Of a DNA stretch of 64,000 bases, positions 45,554 to 54,058 are shown piece by piece (the stretch's first letter is position 1; each line of letters starts with the position of its first letter). The stretch comes from Labilibaculum manganireducens (GTDB lineage: Bacteria > Bacteroidota > Bacteroidia > Bacteroidales > Marinifilaceae): assembly GCF_002843385.1 (NCBI RefSeq), contig NZ_MVDE01000005.1, positions 1 through 64,000 of the forward strand, written 5' to 3'. Made by a program: the position numbers and the translations under genes. The notes beneath the pieces are model-generated. The model made no database searches. It was not told the origin of the DNA and was given only the letters and a program-made list of their open reading frames with translations.

Positions 45554-45946
45554 TTAGTCTAGAGTTTTGTAGTTTACAGGTATTATTCCGTCGACCAATT
45601 CACCATTTTTAATGTATTTTTCAACAATTTGGTCAGCTTTTTTAATATCTACATCGCCAAAAACGATGGGCTCTTTCCCAGGAATCTGAACCTCAATTGT
45701 AGGTTCTGCATAGCAATATCCCATACATCCGGTTTGGGTAACTACAGTCCGAATTCCTCTTTTTGCTGTTTCTTCGATAAGGAATTCCATTACCTCTTTA
45801 GCTCCTGAGGCAATTCCACATGTAGCCATTGCAACTTTAATCTGCACAAGGCCTTCCGGATCGTTGCTTTTCTCCCTAAGATCCATCTTCGACTGAAGCT
45901 CTTCTTTCATTCTCTTCAGATCTGCAAGGGATTTAACTTTTGCCAT
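45554..45946 (-). CDS. hndB: Thioredoxin-like [2Fe-2S] ferredoxin (HndB-like)
   Basis: 130 residues; charged N-terminal helix, then the [2Fe-2S] ligand set in MATCGIASGAKEVM and TGCMGYCYAEPTIEV. These proteins accompany NuoF-like hydrogenase subunits in clostridia, Desulfovibrio and Thermotoga (TM1420 type). Probably an accessory electron-transfer subunit. 20 bases before hndC. Confidence 0.9.
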   Translation of the reverse strand: MAKVKSLADLKRMKEELQSKMDLREKSNDPEGLVQIKVAMATCGIASGAKEVMEFLIEETAKRGIRTVVTQTGCMGYCYAEPTIEVQIPGKEPIVFGDVDIKKADQIVEKYIKNGELVDGIIPVNYKTLD

Positions 45947-45972
45947 AATCTCAAATTATTAAAGGTTAAAAT

Positions 45973-46512
45973 TTATATTATTGTGTTTAGGTTCTCGTTT
46001 ATTAATTCCTTTAAATACTGCATAATATTTGGATCTGTTACCGAAACATCTTCCAGTATTTCTTTTACTTCTTTTGTGTCAAAAATATATTCGCCCTTTA
46101 TTGTATGATGCTTATATATAAAATCCATATTTGGATTTGCACTCACCAACAACACTATAACTCCGGCAATATCCCCGATCACGGGTCTGTCAATATTTTT
46201 ATGAGAAAACAAAACCTGAAGTTCTGTTCCAACTCCCTCTTTAGAATGAATTTCCAACTTACCTCCTGTTTGCTCCGCACTTTGCTTTAACAGCGATAAA
46301 CCCAATCCAACTTTACGTGTGGTTCGGGTAGTGAAAAAAGGATCCAATACTTTGCTCAGAACTTCATCCGACATTCCACATCCATCATCTTTAATGAATA
46401 TTGAATAAATATCTTTCTCCAAATCCTCCCGAATCTCCAATTCAACATTGGAAGCCTCAGCTCTCACCGAATTTTGAATAATATCCATTATATGTAAAGA
46501 CAGATCTTTCAT
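45973..46512 (-). CDS. Histidine-kinase-like ATPase of the hydrogenase cluster
   Basis: 179 residues: HATPase_c fold with N-box DIIQNSVRAEASNVE, G1 DDGCGMSDEVL, and GLGLSLLKQSAEQTGG; a short non-kinase C-terminal part (residues 105-179) follows. There is no dimerisation/phospho-His domain, so it is not a standard sensor kinase. Homologues of this kind sit in [FeFe]-hydrogenase operons (Thermotoga TM1422 region type, from memory). Could be a protein kinase or anti-sigma-like switch. 26 bases before hndB. Confidence 0.85.
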   Translation of the reverse strand: MKDLSLHIMDIIQNSVRAEASNVELEIREDLEKDIYSIFIKDDGCGMSDEVLSKVLDPFFTTRTTRKVGLGLSLLKQSAEQTGGKLEIHSKEGVGTELQVLFSHKNIDRPVIGDIAGVIVLLVSANPNMDFIYKHHTIKGEYIFDTKEVKEILEDVSVTDPNIMQYLKELINENLNTII

Positions 46513-46546
46513 ATTCGCTTTAGGTTAAAGCTATTAGCTAAAAGCA

Positions 46547-46924
46547 TTATTTGCATTTCACTTTATAAATTTCAGATTTAAGTTTATTAATAAACCCACT
46601 AATCATTTTTTCTTCTTCCTAAATAATAGATAACAACAACTTAACGCTCTCCTGATTCGAGTAGTTCAATTCTTGAACTAATAATAATTGTGTCTCCAAT
46701 TCGAATAATGATCCCAATGCTATTTCTAAAAATCTGACAAAATCTTTATCACTTCCTCTGCTGCAACCCTCCGCTATATTTGAAGGAACCGAAACTGCAG
46801 CTCTACACATCTGACTCTTCAGACCGTATTTTTCCTCATTGGGAAACATTGCAGTTAAATCATATGTCTTTGTTACAATCGACATACCTTTCTGCCATAC
46901 AACTAAAGATCTAAAATTTCTCAT
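46547..46924 (-). pseudogene. Four-helix-bundle (S23-type) protein with in-frame TAG
   Basis: The 101-residue frame (MRNFRSLVVWQKGMSIVTKT; AAVSVPSNIAEGCSRGSDKD) is a four-helix-bundle / 23S-IVS-type protein. It stops at TAG (46621-46619), yet the same frame runs on as EEEKMISGFINKLKSEIYKV to a TAA at 46549-46547, which is the normal end of this family. Full length would be 125 residues. The gene interrupts the hydrogenase signalling module and is flanked by repeats, suggesting a decaying insertion. Alternatively the short form works. Confidence 0.65.
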
Positions 46925-46937
46925 CCATCAAATCTTC

Positions 46938-46993
46938 CTCTTTTACCTTTCACCATTTGCCTTTTGCCTTTTGCCTTTCACCTATTACCTTTT
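46938..46993. repeat. TTTGCCTTTTGCC simple repeat
   Basis: CCATTTGCCTTTTGCCTTTT followed by GCCTTTCACCTATTACC. A short-period A/G-rich repeat (AAAGGCA on the other strand) common in Bacteroidota gaps. It overlaps the last codons of the PHP gene. Confidence 0.6.
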
Positions 46994-47730
46994 TCCAACT
47001 CAACTGTTCTTCCATCCTCTCCTTTTAAAGCCATTCTGATCTCAGAAAAACTGGCTTCTTTCATCGTTAACCTGCTGCATACATTACCTATATTATCGAC
47101 ATAATGCGCATCAGAACTTTGGATAAAAGTATAGCCTTTTAGATACTTATTCTTACTTAAAAACTCATCTTTCGTGATATGCATTGAAATTTCCAAAGCA
47201 TCCACTTTTAAATCCGGCGGCAAAAAACCCAGTTGACTAATAATACTATTTTGCGCTTTATTGATATGAGCCGGAATAAACAAACCTTTAAGTTCATGAA
47301 CTTTCTGCTCCACCTCATTGATTCCCTGATTCAAGCCTGATATCAACAAATTATCTATTTCCTGTACAATCTCTTCCTCTTCATTCACCACAACCTGATA
47401 TCCAAAGTATTTTGTATCATTTGGAATCTTAGGCAAATGTTGATCAAGGTAAATTTGAAAATCAGAAAGCAAGTGTTCAGTTTCAAAAAAGCACAAACAA
47501 TGAACTTCTTCTTTGGTGGTAACCTCTGCTCCCATCATCACCATAATTCCTTCTTTTTCTGCCAGCTGCCTGATTAATGCAGCATGCAAGGTTGAATTGT
47601 GATCTGTTATTCCCAAAATGTCAACACCACGTTCTTTTGCGATCCGAACGATATTCACAGGACTCATTTCTAAATCTCCGCAAGGAGACAGAACAGTATG
47701 AGTATGCAAATCAGCTCGAAAAACTTTCAT
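46978..47730 (-). CDS. PHP-domain phosphoesterase
   Basis: 250 residues. Metal-binding PHP motifs in order: DLHTHTVLSPCGD, GITDHNS, GAEVTTKEEVH, IPAHINKAQ and QSSDAHYVDN. Related single-domain proteins hydrolyse phosphate monoesters or act on nucleotides. In hydrogenase clusters of clostridia and Thermotoga a PHP protein is a regular companion, and it may oppose the neighbouring ATPase/kinase (inference). The final residues VELEKGNR are encoded by a simple repeat. 10 bases after the DRTGG gene. Confidence 0.9.
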   Translation of the reverse strand: MKVFRADLHTHTVLSPCGDLEMSPVNIVRIAKERGVDILGITDHNSTLHAALIRQLAEKEGIMVMMGAEVTTKEEVHCLCFFETEHLLSDFQIYLDQHLPKIPNDTKYFGYQVVVNEEEEIVQEIDNLLISGLNQGINEVEQKVHELKGLFIPAHINKAQNSIISQLGFLPPDLKVDALEISMHITKDEFLSKNKYLKGYTFIQSSDAHYVDNIGNVCSRLTMKEASFSEIRMALKGEDGRTVELEKGNR

Positions 47731-47740
47731 TTCAATTCAT

Positions 47741-48076
47741 TTACTTCTTCAACAGATCAAACAATTTCCCAGTTAATTCAAAAGCCTCTTCTTCCGAAGA
47801 TAAAATAGGGATTCCTTCTACATTGCTTTGTTCTGCAGCATCTGCTTCCGGTTCATATCCTTTCACAAGAATTATTGCCGCCAACTCCTTTAAAGAGGCA
47901 ATTGCCATGATGTTTTTATGAGTTTGCAAAGTAATCCAAACCTGATTCTCATCTGCGTTTCCCATCACATCACTTAAAAGATCAGAAGTATATCCTCCTT
48001 CAATTTCGCGATTCAAACCCGCAGATCCACTGCACACTTTTAATCCCAGCTTATCAACTATGTCTTGTACTTTCAT
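47741..48076 (-). CDS. DRTGG-domain protein 2
   Basis: 111 residues: MKVQDIVDKLGLKVCSGSAG, GGYTSDLLSDVMGNADENQV and AAIILVKGYEPE. The domain, found in phosphotransacetylases and CBS proteins, is thought to bind ligands. A homologous 115-residue copy lies at 49986. Together with PHP and ATPase proteins it forms the hydrogenase-linked module. Its upstream flank is repeat copy B. Confidence 0.82.
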   Translation of the reverse strand: MKVQDIVDKLGLKVCSGSAGLNREIEGGYTSDLLSDVMGNADENQVWITLQTHKNIMAIASLKELAAIILVKGYEPEADAAEQSNVEGIPILSSEEEAFELTGKLFDLLKK

Positions 48077-48102
48077 GTGTCTAAATTGTTTTTTTTTGTC
48101 AC

Positions 48103-48190
48103 ATAGCCTGTCCCGAACTTGTTTCGGGAGAACTTACCATTATAATCATTTCCCTGTGTGTAGAAAGCTTTATACATGGACGTTTCATCA
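48103..48190 (+). repeat. 90-base palindromic interspersed repeat, copy B
   Basis: Same ends and hairpin as copy A; similarity extends about 35 bases left (TTCATGTGTCTAAATTG vs TTCATGTATCTAAATTTG). It lies inside the hydrogenase module, between the H-cluster protein gene and DRTGG gene 2, and so could split the transcript. Confidence 0.85.
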
Positions 48191-48191
48191 T

Positions 48192-49559
48192 CTAATGATC
48201 GTTAATATTTTTCTTTTCAAATCTTTTTACGCCCCAGGTATTTTCTGAGATATCAAAAGACTCCTGAGGAGTAATCAGGCCTTCTTTTGTCAGCATCTTC
48301 TGTAAAAAAACACATTGTGTCATCTTGGCTTTTCCTTGTACCACATCCTCTGCTAAAGCCTGACAACGCGGGGCACCACAAGCACCACAATCGATACTTG
48401 GTAAAACTTTTAGAATGCGATTGATCTTCTCCATTTTTTTCATCGCCTCCATCATATCAGTATCCAAACTTAAGATGGAGCGGGGTTCAATACTCTTAAT
48501 GGAAATGTTCTTCAACAAATATGGTCTATACTCTTCAATTTCCTTTGGCTCAAGTATTATCGGTTTATTTCGATGATACCAATCTGCTCTTTTCCGTAAT
48601 CTCTCTATGGCTAAAAATCTATTTTCTGTAGTTAAAACACCACCTGCACAAGAATGGTCGCAAGCACGTAACTCCAAGAAATCAACATCCGTAATTTCCT
48701 CATTCTCTAACTTCTCAAGAACCTCAATTACATTATGAATTTCATCTATAGCCAAGCATCTGCCTGAATATTGTGATGCTTCTCCATTGGTTAATGTCCA
48801 GCCAATGCTTCTTCTGGATATGTGTTTGTTCAATTCATATTTTAGCTCTTTCGATTTGTTTTGCTTAATACTTAGCAATACTTTATTGTATATGAAATCC
48901 ATATTGATAACACCATCAATAAAAGATTTATCTTCGCCAACAGGACTTTTCACTGCCGCAATTTTTGCCGCACATGGAGTCACGTAGAAAATCCCGACTT
49001 CATCATCGCTAAACCCTTCATTTTTTAGTTTTTCACGATAAAATATAGCTGAAATATCAATCACCGGCTTTAAGTGAATAATATGTTCAACCAAGGCAGG
49101 GAACTTAACCTGAATTAAGCGAACGATTGCAGGACAAAAGCTGGAAATAAACGGACGTTCCTGATGATGCTTCTGCATGTAAGTTTTAGTAACTTCCGTA
49201 AGAATATCGGCAGTTTCGTCCACCTCATATACATGAGTAAAACCTAACTCAAGGATAACGGAATAGATTTGTTTTTCGGAAATATCATCCGGAAATTGCC
49301 CTAAAAGAACGGTTGGAAGAAGAGCAACACGTTGTTTATAATGGAAAATTTGAGAAAAGTCATCCTGCTCAACGATAATCGCATTAACCGGACACGAATT
49401 TAAACACTCGCCACAATCAACACAGGCATTTTTATTAATATCAGCAATTCCATTTTTCACACGAATTGCCGAAGTTGGACACACATTCATACAATGTGTA
49501 CAACCAATGCAAACTTCCTCAACCACTTTAAGAGCATGATAAAAATGAGCCTTCTCCAT
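48192..49559 (-). CDS. Divergent [FeFe]-hydrogenase-like H-cluster protein (sensory type)
   Basis: 455 residues. N-terminal 2[4Fe-4S] (CIGCTHCMNVC, CVDCGECLNSC), then an H-cluster domain with modified motifs: SSFCPAIVRL (C142), VTPCAAKI (C196), RACDHSCAGGV (C300, C304). The four cluster cysteines are kept but the proton-relay Cys of TSCCP is Phe. The C-terminal [4Fe-4S] domain CGACGAPRC...C (391-416) is of the Fe-S/PF04060 kind. No PAS or kinase domain. This matches the sensory (group C/D-like) set rather than a bulk catalyst; an H2/redox sensor is inferred. Confidence 0.85.
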   Translation of the reverse strand: MEKAHFYHALKVVEEVCIGCTHCMNVCPTSAIRVKNGIADINKNACVDCGECLNSCPVNAIIVEQDDFSQIFHYKQRVALLPTVLLGQFPDDISEKQIYSVILELGFTHVYEVDETADILTEVTKTYMQKHHQERPFISSFCPAIVRLIQVKFPALVEHIIHLKPVIDISAIFYREKLKNEGFSDDEVGIFYVTPCAAKIAAVKSPVGEDKSFIDGVINMDFIYNKVLLSIKQNKSKELKYELNKHISRRSIGWTLTNGEASQYSGRCLAIDEIHNVIEVLEKLENEEITDVDFLELRACDHSCAGGVLTTENRFLAIERLRKRADWYHRNKPIILEPKEIEEYRPYLLKNISIKSIEPRSILSLDTDMMEAMKKMEKINRILKVLPSIDCGACGAPRCQALAEDVVQGKAKMTQCVFLQKMLTKEGLITPQESFDISENTWGVKRFEKKNINDH

Positions 49560-49566
49560 CTTCTTT

Positions 49567-49980
49567 TTATTTCAGATAGTTAACGATTTCTAGTTTTGTT
49601 CCAACATTAACTTTACTACTAATATTCATTTCATCTGAATTCTTTTTTATATTCGGTAATCCCATACCGGCACCAAAACCCATTTCACGGACTTTAGGAG
49701 TTGCCGTAGAAAATCCTTTTTCCATTGCTTTTTCGATATCAGGAATTCCTGGTCCTTTATCTTCGATTCTCACTGCTATTTTATCCGGAAATATTTCCAC
49801 AATCATATCTCCTTCGAAAGCGTGTGCGACCACGTTCACTTCAGCCTCATACAATGAAACCACAGTTCGTTTAATTATCTTCGAATCAACATTTAATTGC
49901 TTCAATATTTTTTTCACTTCACTGGAAGCTGATCCTGCCTTAGAAAAATTTCCCCCCTCAATAAAAAATGCAAACTCCAT
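49567..49980 (-). CDS. RsbW-like anti-sigma-type ATPase
   Basis: 137 residues, single HATPase_c domain: YEAEVNVVAHAFEGDMIVEI, IEDKGPGIPDIEKAMEKGFS and GFGAGMGLPNIKKNSDEM. The fold is that of SpoIIAB/RsbW serine kinases. Between DRTGG gene 1 (5 bases) and the H-cluster protein (7 bases), so tightly cotranscribed. No anti-anti-sigma (STAS) or sigma gene lies nearby; its target is unknown. Confidence 0.88.
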   Translation of the reverse strand: MEFAFFIEGGNFSKAGSASSEVKKILKQLNVDSKIIKRTVVSLYEAEVNVVAHAFEGDMIVEIFPDKIAVRIEDKGPGIPDIEKAMEKGFSTATPKVREMGFGAGMGLPNIKKNSDEMNISSKVNVGTKLEIVNYLK

Positions 49981-49985
49981 CTCTT

Positions 49986-50333
49986 TTAATATACTGGTTC
50001 TAAACCCATTTCACACAACATAGAACATGCTTTAAACATTGAATAACCGCATTCAATCAGCGTAATATTATTCTCACAAGCCAAGTCTTTCATTTCCTGC
50101 GAGACCTTCTTATCCCGCACAAATAAAATGAAAGAAATGTCAGACATTTCAGATGTCCTAATTGTCTGAAGATTATTTAACCCCGTAATTAGTAACAGGT
50201 TATCTGTATCTAATGTTAGTACATCACTCATCAAGTCTGATGCAAAACCAAAATTTATATCCTGATTCAGATCATCTTTTCCACAAATAACACTTGCATT
50301 AAGTTTATCAACCAGATCAGCCACTTTCACCAT
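49986..50333 (-). CDS. DRTGG-domain protein 1
   Basis: 115 residues: MVKVADLVDKLNASVICGKD, FGFASDLMSDVLTLDTDNL and ITLIECGYSMFKACSMLCEM. Paralogue of the protein at 47741. First gene of the hydrogenase/sensor cluster. Likely a ligand-binding regulatory domain. Confidence 0.82.
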   Translation of the reverse strand: MVKVADLVDKLNASVICGKDDLNQDINFGFASDLMSDVLTLDTDNLLLITGLNNLQTIRTSEMSDISFILFVRDKKVSQEMKDLACENNITLIECGYSMFKACSMLCEMGLEPVY

Positions 50334-50660
50334 ATCGCAGTACTAACTTATGTTTATCATTTATTCTATTCCGATTGCGCTAAGATAAGTATTTGAGCAG
50401 GATTAATAAATGATATATAACGGAATAGATACAAAAAAATAAAATACATATTAAATCTAAATAACTCTATAATGACAAAACAGATCCTGATAAATTACAA
50501 TTTCACACTTCAATACAATTATAAATCAGCAAACATTTTATGTCAATACAATTGTTCTAAATTCTTATAGGTTTAGAATCAAAGTGACAAGTTTTTTTTG
50601 ATTATATTCGCATACAAGTGCTGAACACAAGGACTCCATTACTTATTTTTTTCTTTATTA
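50334..50660. other. Divergent non-coding gap before the hydrogenase cluster
   Basis: AT-rich, no frame. No clear TAnnTTTG toward the cluster; TATATTCG near 50600 is a one-mismatch -7 element toward the stress-protein gene. No Rex box was found by eye. Confidence 0.35.
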
Positions 50661-51476
50661 ATGAGCATTAAGAAACAACACATACTCGTTTTAATTCAAG
50701 ATCCTGAATGCTCTGACGCCGCGATAAAACATGCTTTCACTTTGGCAAAACTTTTTAAAGCGGAAGCTGCCTTTGCTAATTTCCCTTCATTAAAGGGGAA
50801 AACTCGTCCCTCCATAAGTCATTATCAGATTGAAAAATTTAATCTTCAGTCAATCCCCTACAAAATAATAGAACTAAAAAATAACAAACGGGAACCCAAT
50901 CTCAGCATTCAAGAATTGGATGCAGTTTTTATTGTAACACAATTCCCTATAGGATCATTAACTCATTTTCTGAAACGAAATGCCATTTTCAAATGGATAC
51001 TGGAAGCAAAAATTCCCTCTGTACTGGTAACAGAGCAAACGAATCCTGATTGCGAATACAAGAATATAATCGTTCCAATAGATTACAAGAGAGAAAGTAA
51101 AGAGAAAATGATTTGGGCTAGTTATTTTGGAAGATTTAACAATGCAATCATTCATCTGATTGCTCCCAATGAAAAGTCAGAAGGATATCTTCGTACCATA
51201 AAAGCAACCCTTTTATTCACTAAAAAAATGTTTGAACAGTTTAAGTTCGAATACAAAATTGTTAAAACAGAATGCCAAAGCAAAAACATCAACAGAAAAG
51301 CAATTCAATTCTCAAAAAATCTAAATTCAGATTTAATTGTTCTTATGTCGAATCGTAATCCTGGCTGGATTGCTTCCTATTCGGGCCCAAGCCAATTAAA
51401 AAGCATTCTCAAAAAAGAAAAGAATCCAATTCTGTTTATAAATCCATTGAAAGACTACTACCTGCCTTGCAATTAA
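50661..51476 (+). CDS. Universal stress protein family, two tandem domains
   Basis: 271 residues. First half HILVLIQDPECSDAAIKHAF is a weak UspA domain; the second starts KNIIVPIDYKRESKEKMIWA, has DLIVLMSNRNPGW and ends IKKEKNPILFINP-like. The ATP motif G-X2-G-X9-G(S/T) is not preserved. Likely a stress-response binding protein. The gene stands alone between two minus-strand blocks. Confidence 0.78.
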   Translation: MSIKKQHILVLIQDPECSDAAIKHAFTLAKLFKAEAAFANFPSLKGKTRPSISHYQIEKFNLQSIPYKIIELKNNKREPNLSIQELDAVFIVTQFPIGSLTHFLKRNAIFKWILEAKIPSVLVTEQTNPDCEYKNIIVPIDYKRESKEKMIWASYFGRFNNAIIHLIAPNEKSEGYLRTIKATLLFTKKMFEQFKFEYKIVKTECQSKNINRKAIQFSKNLNSDLIVLMSNRNPGWIASYSGPSQLKSILKKEKNPILFINPLKDYYLPCN

Positions 51477-51573
51477 TAAAATACATTGCAAATATGATCC
51501 ATTATTTCATTTCTGAAGTTTGAATTCTCACTAATAAAAAAGAGGCAATTTCTAAAGTACGGTGGCGCAATTA

Positions 51574-51711
51574 TTTTTCCCTTGCATTACGCACAAGATT
51601 TCCCTTGTACTACGCTCAAGATTTCCCTTGTACTACGCTCAAGATTTCCCTTGCACTAGGCTAAAGGTTTCCCTTACACTAGGCTAAAGGTTTCCCTTGC
51701 ACTACGCTCAA
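51574..51711. repeat. Tandem array, 23-base unit, about six copies
   Basis: Unit GATTTCCCTTGTACTACGCTCAA. Units begin at 51597, 51620, 51643, 51666 and 51689, with a degenerate copy before. Two middle units read ACTAGGCTAAAGG instead of ACTACGCTCAAGA. There are no spacers, so it is not a CRISPR array. It fills most of the 51477-51829 gap. Confidence 0.9.
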
Positions 51712-51762
51712 CCTTTTCCCAGCACAAGGGAAAGGGGCTCCCTAATGCTAGGAAACCCCTTT
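51712..51762. repeat. Inverted end of the tandem array
   Basis: CAGCACAAGGGAAAGGGG is the reverse of the array unit (CCCTTGTGCTG), and AAAGGGG pairs with CCCCTTT at 51756-51762. The array can thus fold back on itself at its right end. Confidence 0.6.
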
Positions 51763-51829
51763 GTATTGTACAAGGAAATTCTTATAAATAACTAAAGAAA
51801 TTCATTTTCTTGTATTCCTCAGGAAATAA

Positions 51830-54013
51830 TTACCGTACAATATTCATCTCATCCAACAAATAGCCTGCCCCGGCAAATTTATCGACAAGAAATAATACGT
51901 AGCGAATATCCAGTGATACGTTTCGGCAGATTTCAGGATCGTACATTAAATCAGACATTACGCCTTCCCAGGCGCGGTCGAAATTTAAACCGATTAACTC
52001 ACCATTGGCATTTAAAACCGGACTGCCTGAATTTCCTCCGGTGGTATGATTGGTTGCTGCAAAACAAACCGGCATTTCGCCCTTTGCATTTGCGTAATTT
52101 CCAAAATCTTTTGCATGATAAAGATCTCTTAGCTTTTGAGGAACATCATAATCAAAAATCTCAGGATTGTCTTTCTCAATAATTCCATCCAATGTGGTAT
52201 AATAATCGTAAGTTACAGCGTTTCTGGCTTTGTATCCGGCTACTTTTCCATAATGAACTCTGAATGTAGAGTTAGCATCAGGATAAAAAGTTCTGTCTTT
52301 TTGCATTTCCATTAAAGCTGCCATGTAGGTACGTTGCAGCTTTGTTGTTTTTGTTATGATTTTGCTGTAAACCGGATAAATCTCCGATTCGTAAAAGAAG
52401 TATATGCTGTTTGCTAAAACAAAAATAGGATCTTTAGTCAAACGCTTACCAAATGACAACTTATAATTCCCCAGTAAATTATTCAGTTTATTCTCGTCAG
52501 TAAATACCGATTTAGACATTGCCTTCTCTGCATATGCTTCGAAATCGCCATTGTATTTCTCCCGGATATTTACGATCTCCTTAGGCAGGTACTCATCGGT
52601 CAGATTCCCGCTGTACATTTTCAGCAAAGCAGCCAAAAGCTTTTTATCTGTTGGATTATTATAATTCTTGAAAAACTCTTCACTCGACTTTTTTAATTCA
52701 GCAACAAGACCAGCAAGCTGATCCTGATCTTTTTTGGCCAGACTTGCCAGTTTCTTAAATTTAACAGCAAAAGTTACAGCTTCTGAGCCACGAATACCAG
52801 CCTCAATGGCATAATCGCGGGCCAGACTCATTGGAGTTAACTCTTTGTACAGGGCTCCCATTTCTGCAACAATTCCAGCATATTTTTTCTTCAAACCGTC
52901 ACTGCTGTTTGCCCAGATTTCAAATTTTGCTTCCAATTCCTTTTTCTTTGAAATTGCATTCAATCGCTTTAGACCTGTGATTTCACCCTGCCACCTTTTC
53001 CATGAATTTGCAACACCTGCATATTTTGCAGAATACTGAATCCGAACCATTGGTGAAGCATCCATATCTGCTCTCATCAAATCCAATTTCTTTGTTCTGA
53101 TTTTGATTTTATGTGGATTATCAACCTTTGTCATCAGATCCAATGCTTGAGATGTTAGGTATTCTGTTGTGGTTCCCGGATATCCAAAAACCATCGTAAA
53201 ATCACCTTCATTTACACCTTTCAAAGAAATTTTGAATGACTGCTTTGGCTTCATTGGAACATTCTCCTTTGAATAAGAAGCAGGCTTATTGTCTTTGTCA
53301 GCATAAATCCGAAACATCGAAAAATCTCCTGTATGACGGGGCCACATCCAATTGTCTGTATCACCGCCAAATTTCCCAATTGCTGATGGAGGAGCACCTA
53401 CCAAACGTACATCTTTATAGATTTCATATACCGATAGAAAATATTGATTCCCATTAAAAAAGGCTTTAACACTCGCACGGTAGTCCGAATCCTTTTCTGT
53501 TGCTTCCTGAATTTTCTTAATATGTTTGGCAATCATTTTCTGGCGAACTTCCTCCTTGGTATCATCTGTAATACTATCCAAAACCTGCGCAGTTACGTCT
53601 TCCATCCGAATTAAAAATGAAGCTGTTATTCCTTCATTAACTAATTCTTCTTCTTGACTCATGGCCCAAAAACCATCTTTTAAATAGTCGTGCTCTAAAG
53701 TAGAATGAGCTTGAATGGCTCCGTAACCACAGTGATGATTTGTTACAATCAGACCTTTATCTGAAATTAACTCTCCTGTACAAAAATGATGAAACGGACT
53801 TCCTTCACGTCCCAGACCCACTACTGCATCTTTCAAACATGCCTTATTAATATCATAAATATCAGCTGCAGAAAGCTTAAATCCTGCTTTTTGCATGTCT
53901 TCGATATTGTACTTTTCTAAAAGCATTGGAATCCACATCCCCTCATCTGCTTTTACCTGAGTTCCCATAAACAGTAAAACTGCCATGAGAAGTAGATTTA
54001 ATTTTTTAATCAT
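51830..54013 (-). CDS. S46-family dipeptidyl-peptidase (DPP7/DPP11 type)
   Basis: 727 residues with signal peptide (to about 22). Catalytic His in TNHHCGYGAIQAHS (near 94), Ser in TTGGNSGSPVLNANGELIG (near 660). The S1 pocket segment reads GLNFDRAWEGVMSDLMYD; an Arg after FD suggests the Asp/Glu-specific DPP11 class, where DPP7 has Gly (from memory of the family). Periplasmic release of dipeptides for amino-acid fermentation fits the rest of the window. Confidence 0.92.
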   Translation of the reverse strand: MIKKLNLLLMAVLLFMGTQVKADEGMWIPMLLEKYNIEDMQKAGFKLSAADIYDINKACLKDAVVGLGREGSPFHHFCTGELISDKGLIVTNHHCGYGAIQAHSTLEHDYLKDGFWAMSQEEELVNEGITASFLIRMEDVTAQVLDSITDDTKEEVRQKMIAKHIKKIQEATEKDSDYRASVKAFFNGNQYFLSVYEIYKDVRLVGAPPSAIGKFGGDTDNWMWPRHTGDFSMFRIYADKDNKPASYSKENVPMKPKQSFKISLKGVNEGDFTMVFGYPGTTTEYLTSQALDLMTKVDNPHKIKIRTKKLDLMRADMDASPMVRIQYSAKYAGVANSWKRWQGEITGLKRLNAISKKKELEAKFEIWANSSDGLKKKYAGIVAEMGALYKELTPMSLARDYAIEAGIRGSEAVTFAVKFKKLASLAKKDQDQLAGLVAELKKSSEEFFKNYNNPTDKKLLAALLKMYSGNLTDEYLPKEIVNIREKYNGDFEAYAEKAMSKSVFTDENKLNNLLGNYKLSFGKRLTKDPIFVLANSIYFFYESEIYPVYSKIITKTTKLQRTYMAALMEMQKDRTFYPDANSTFRVHYGKVAGYKARNAVTYDYYTTLDGIIEKDNPEIFDYDVPQKLRDLYHAKDFGNYANAKGEMPVCFAATNHTTGGNSGSPVLNANGELIGLNFDRAWEGVMSDLMYDPEICRNVSLDIRYVLFLVDKFAGAGYLLDEMNIVR

Positions 54014-54058
54014 TATAAATATATTTTGTGTTGTTGTTTATTAATGACGAATTTTCAA

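Noticed and set aside
51574-51711. Possible CRISPR array
   Set aside because: Units are directly adjacent with no unique spacers and no cas genes nearby.
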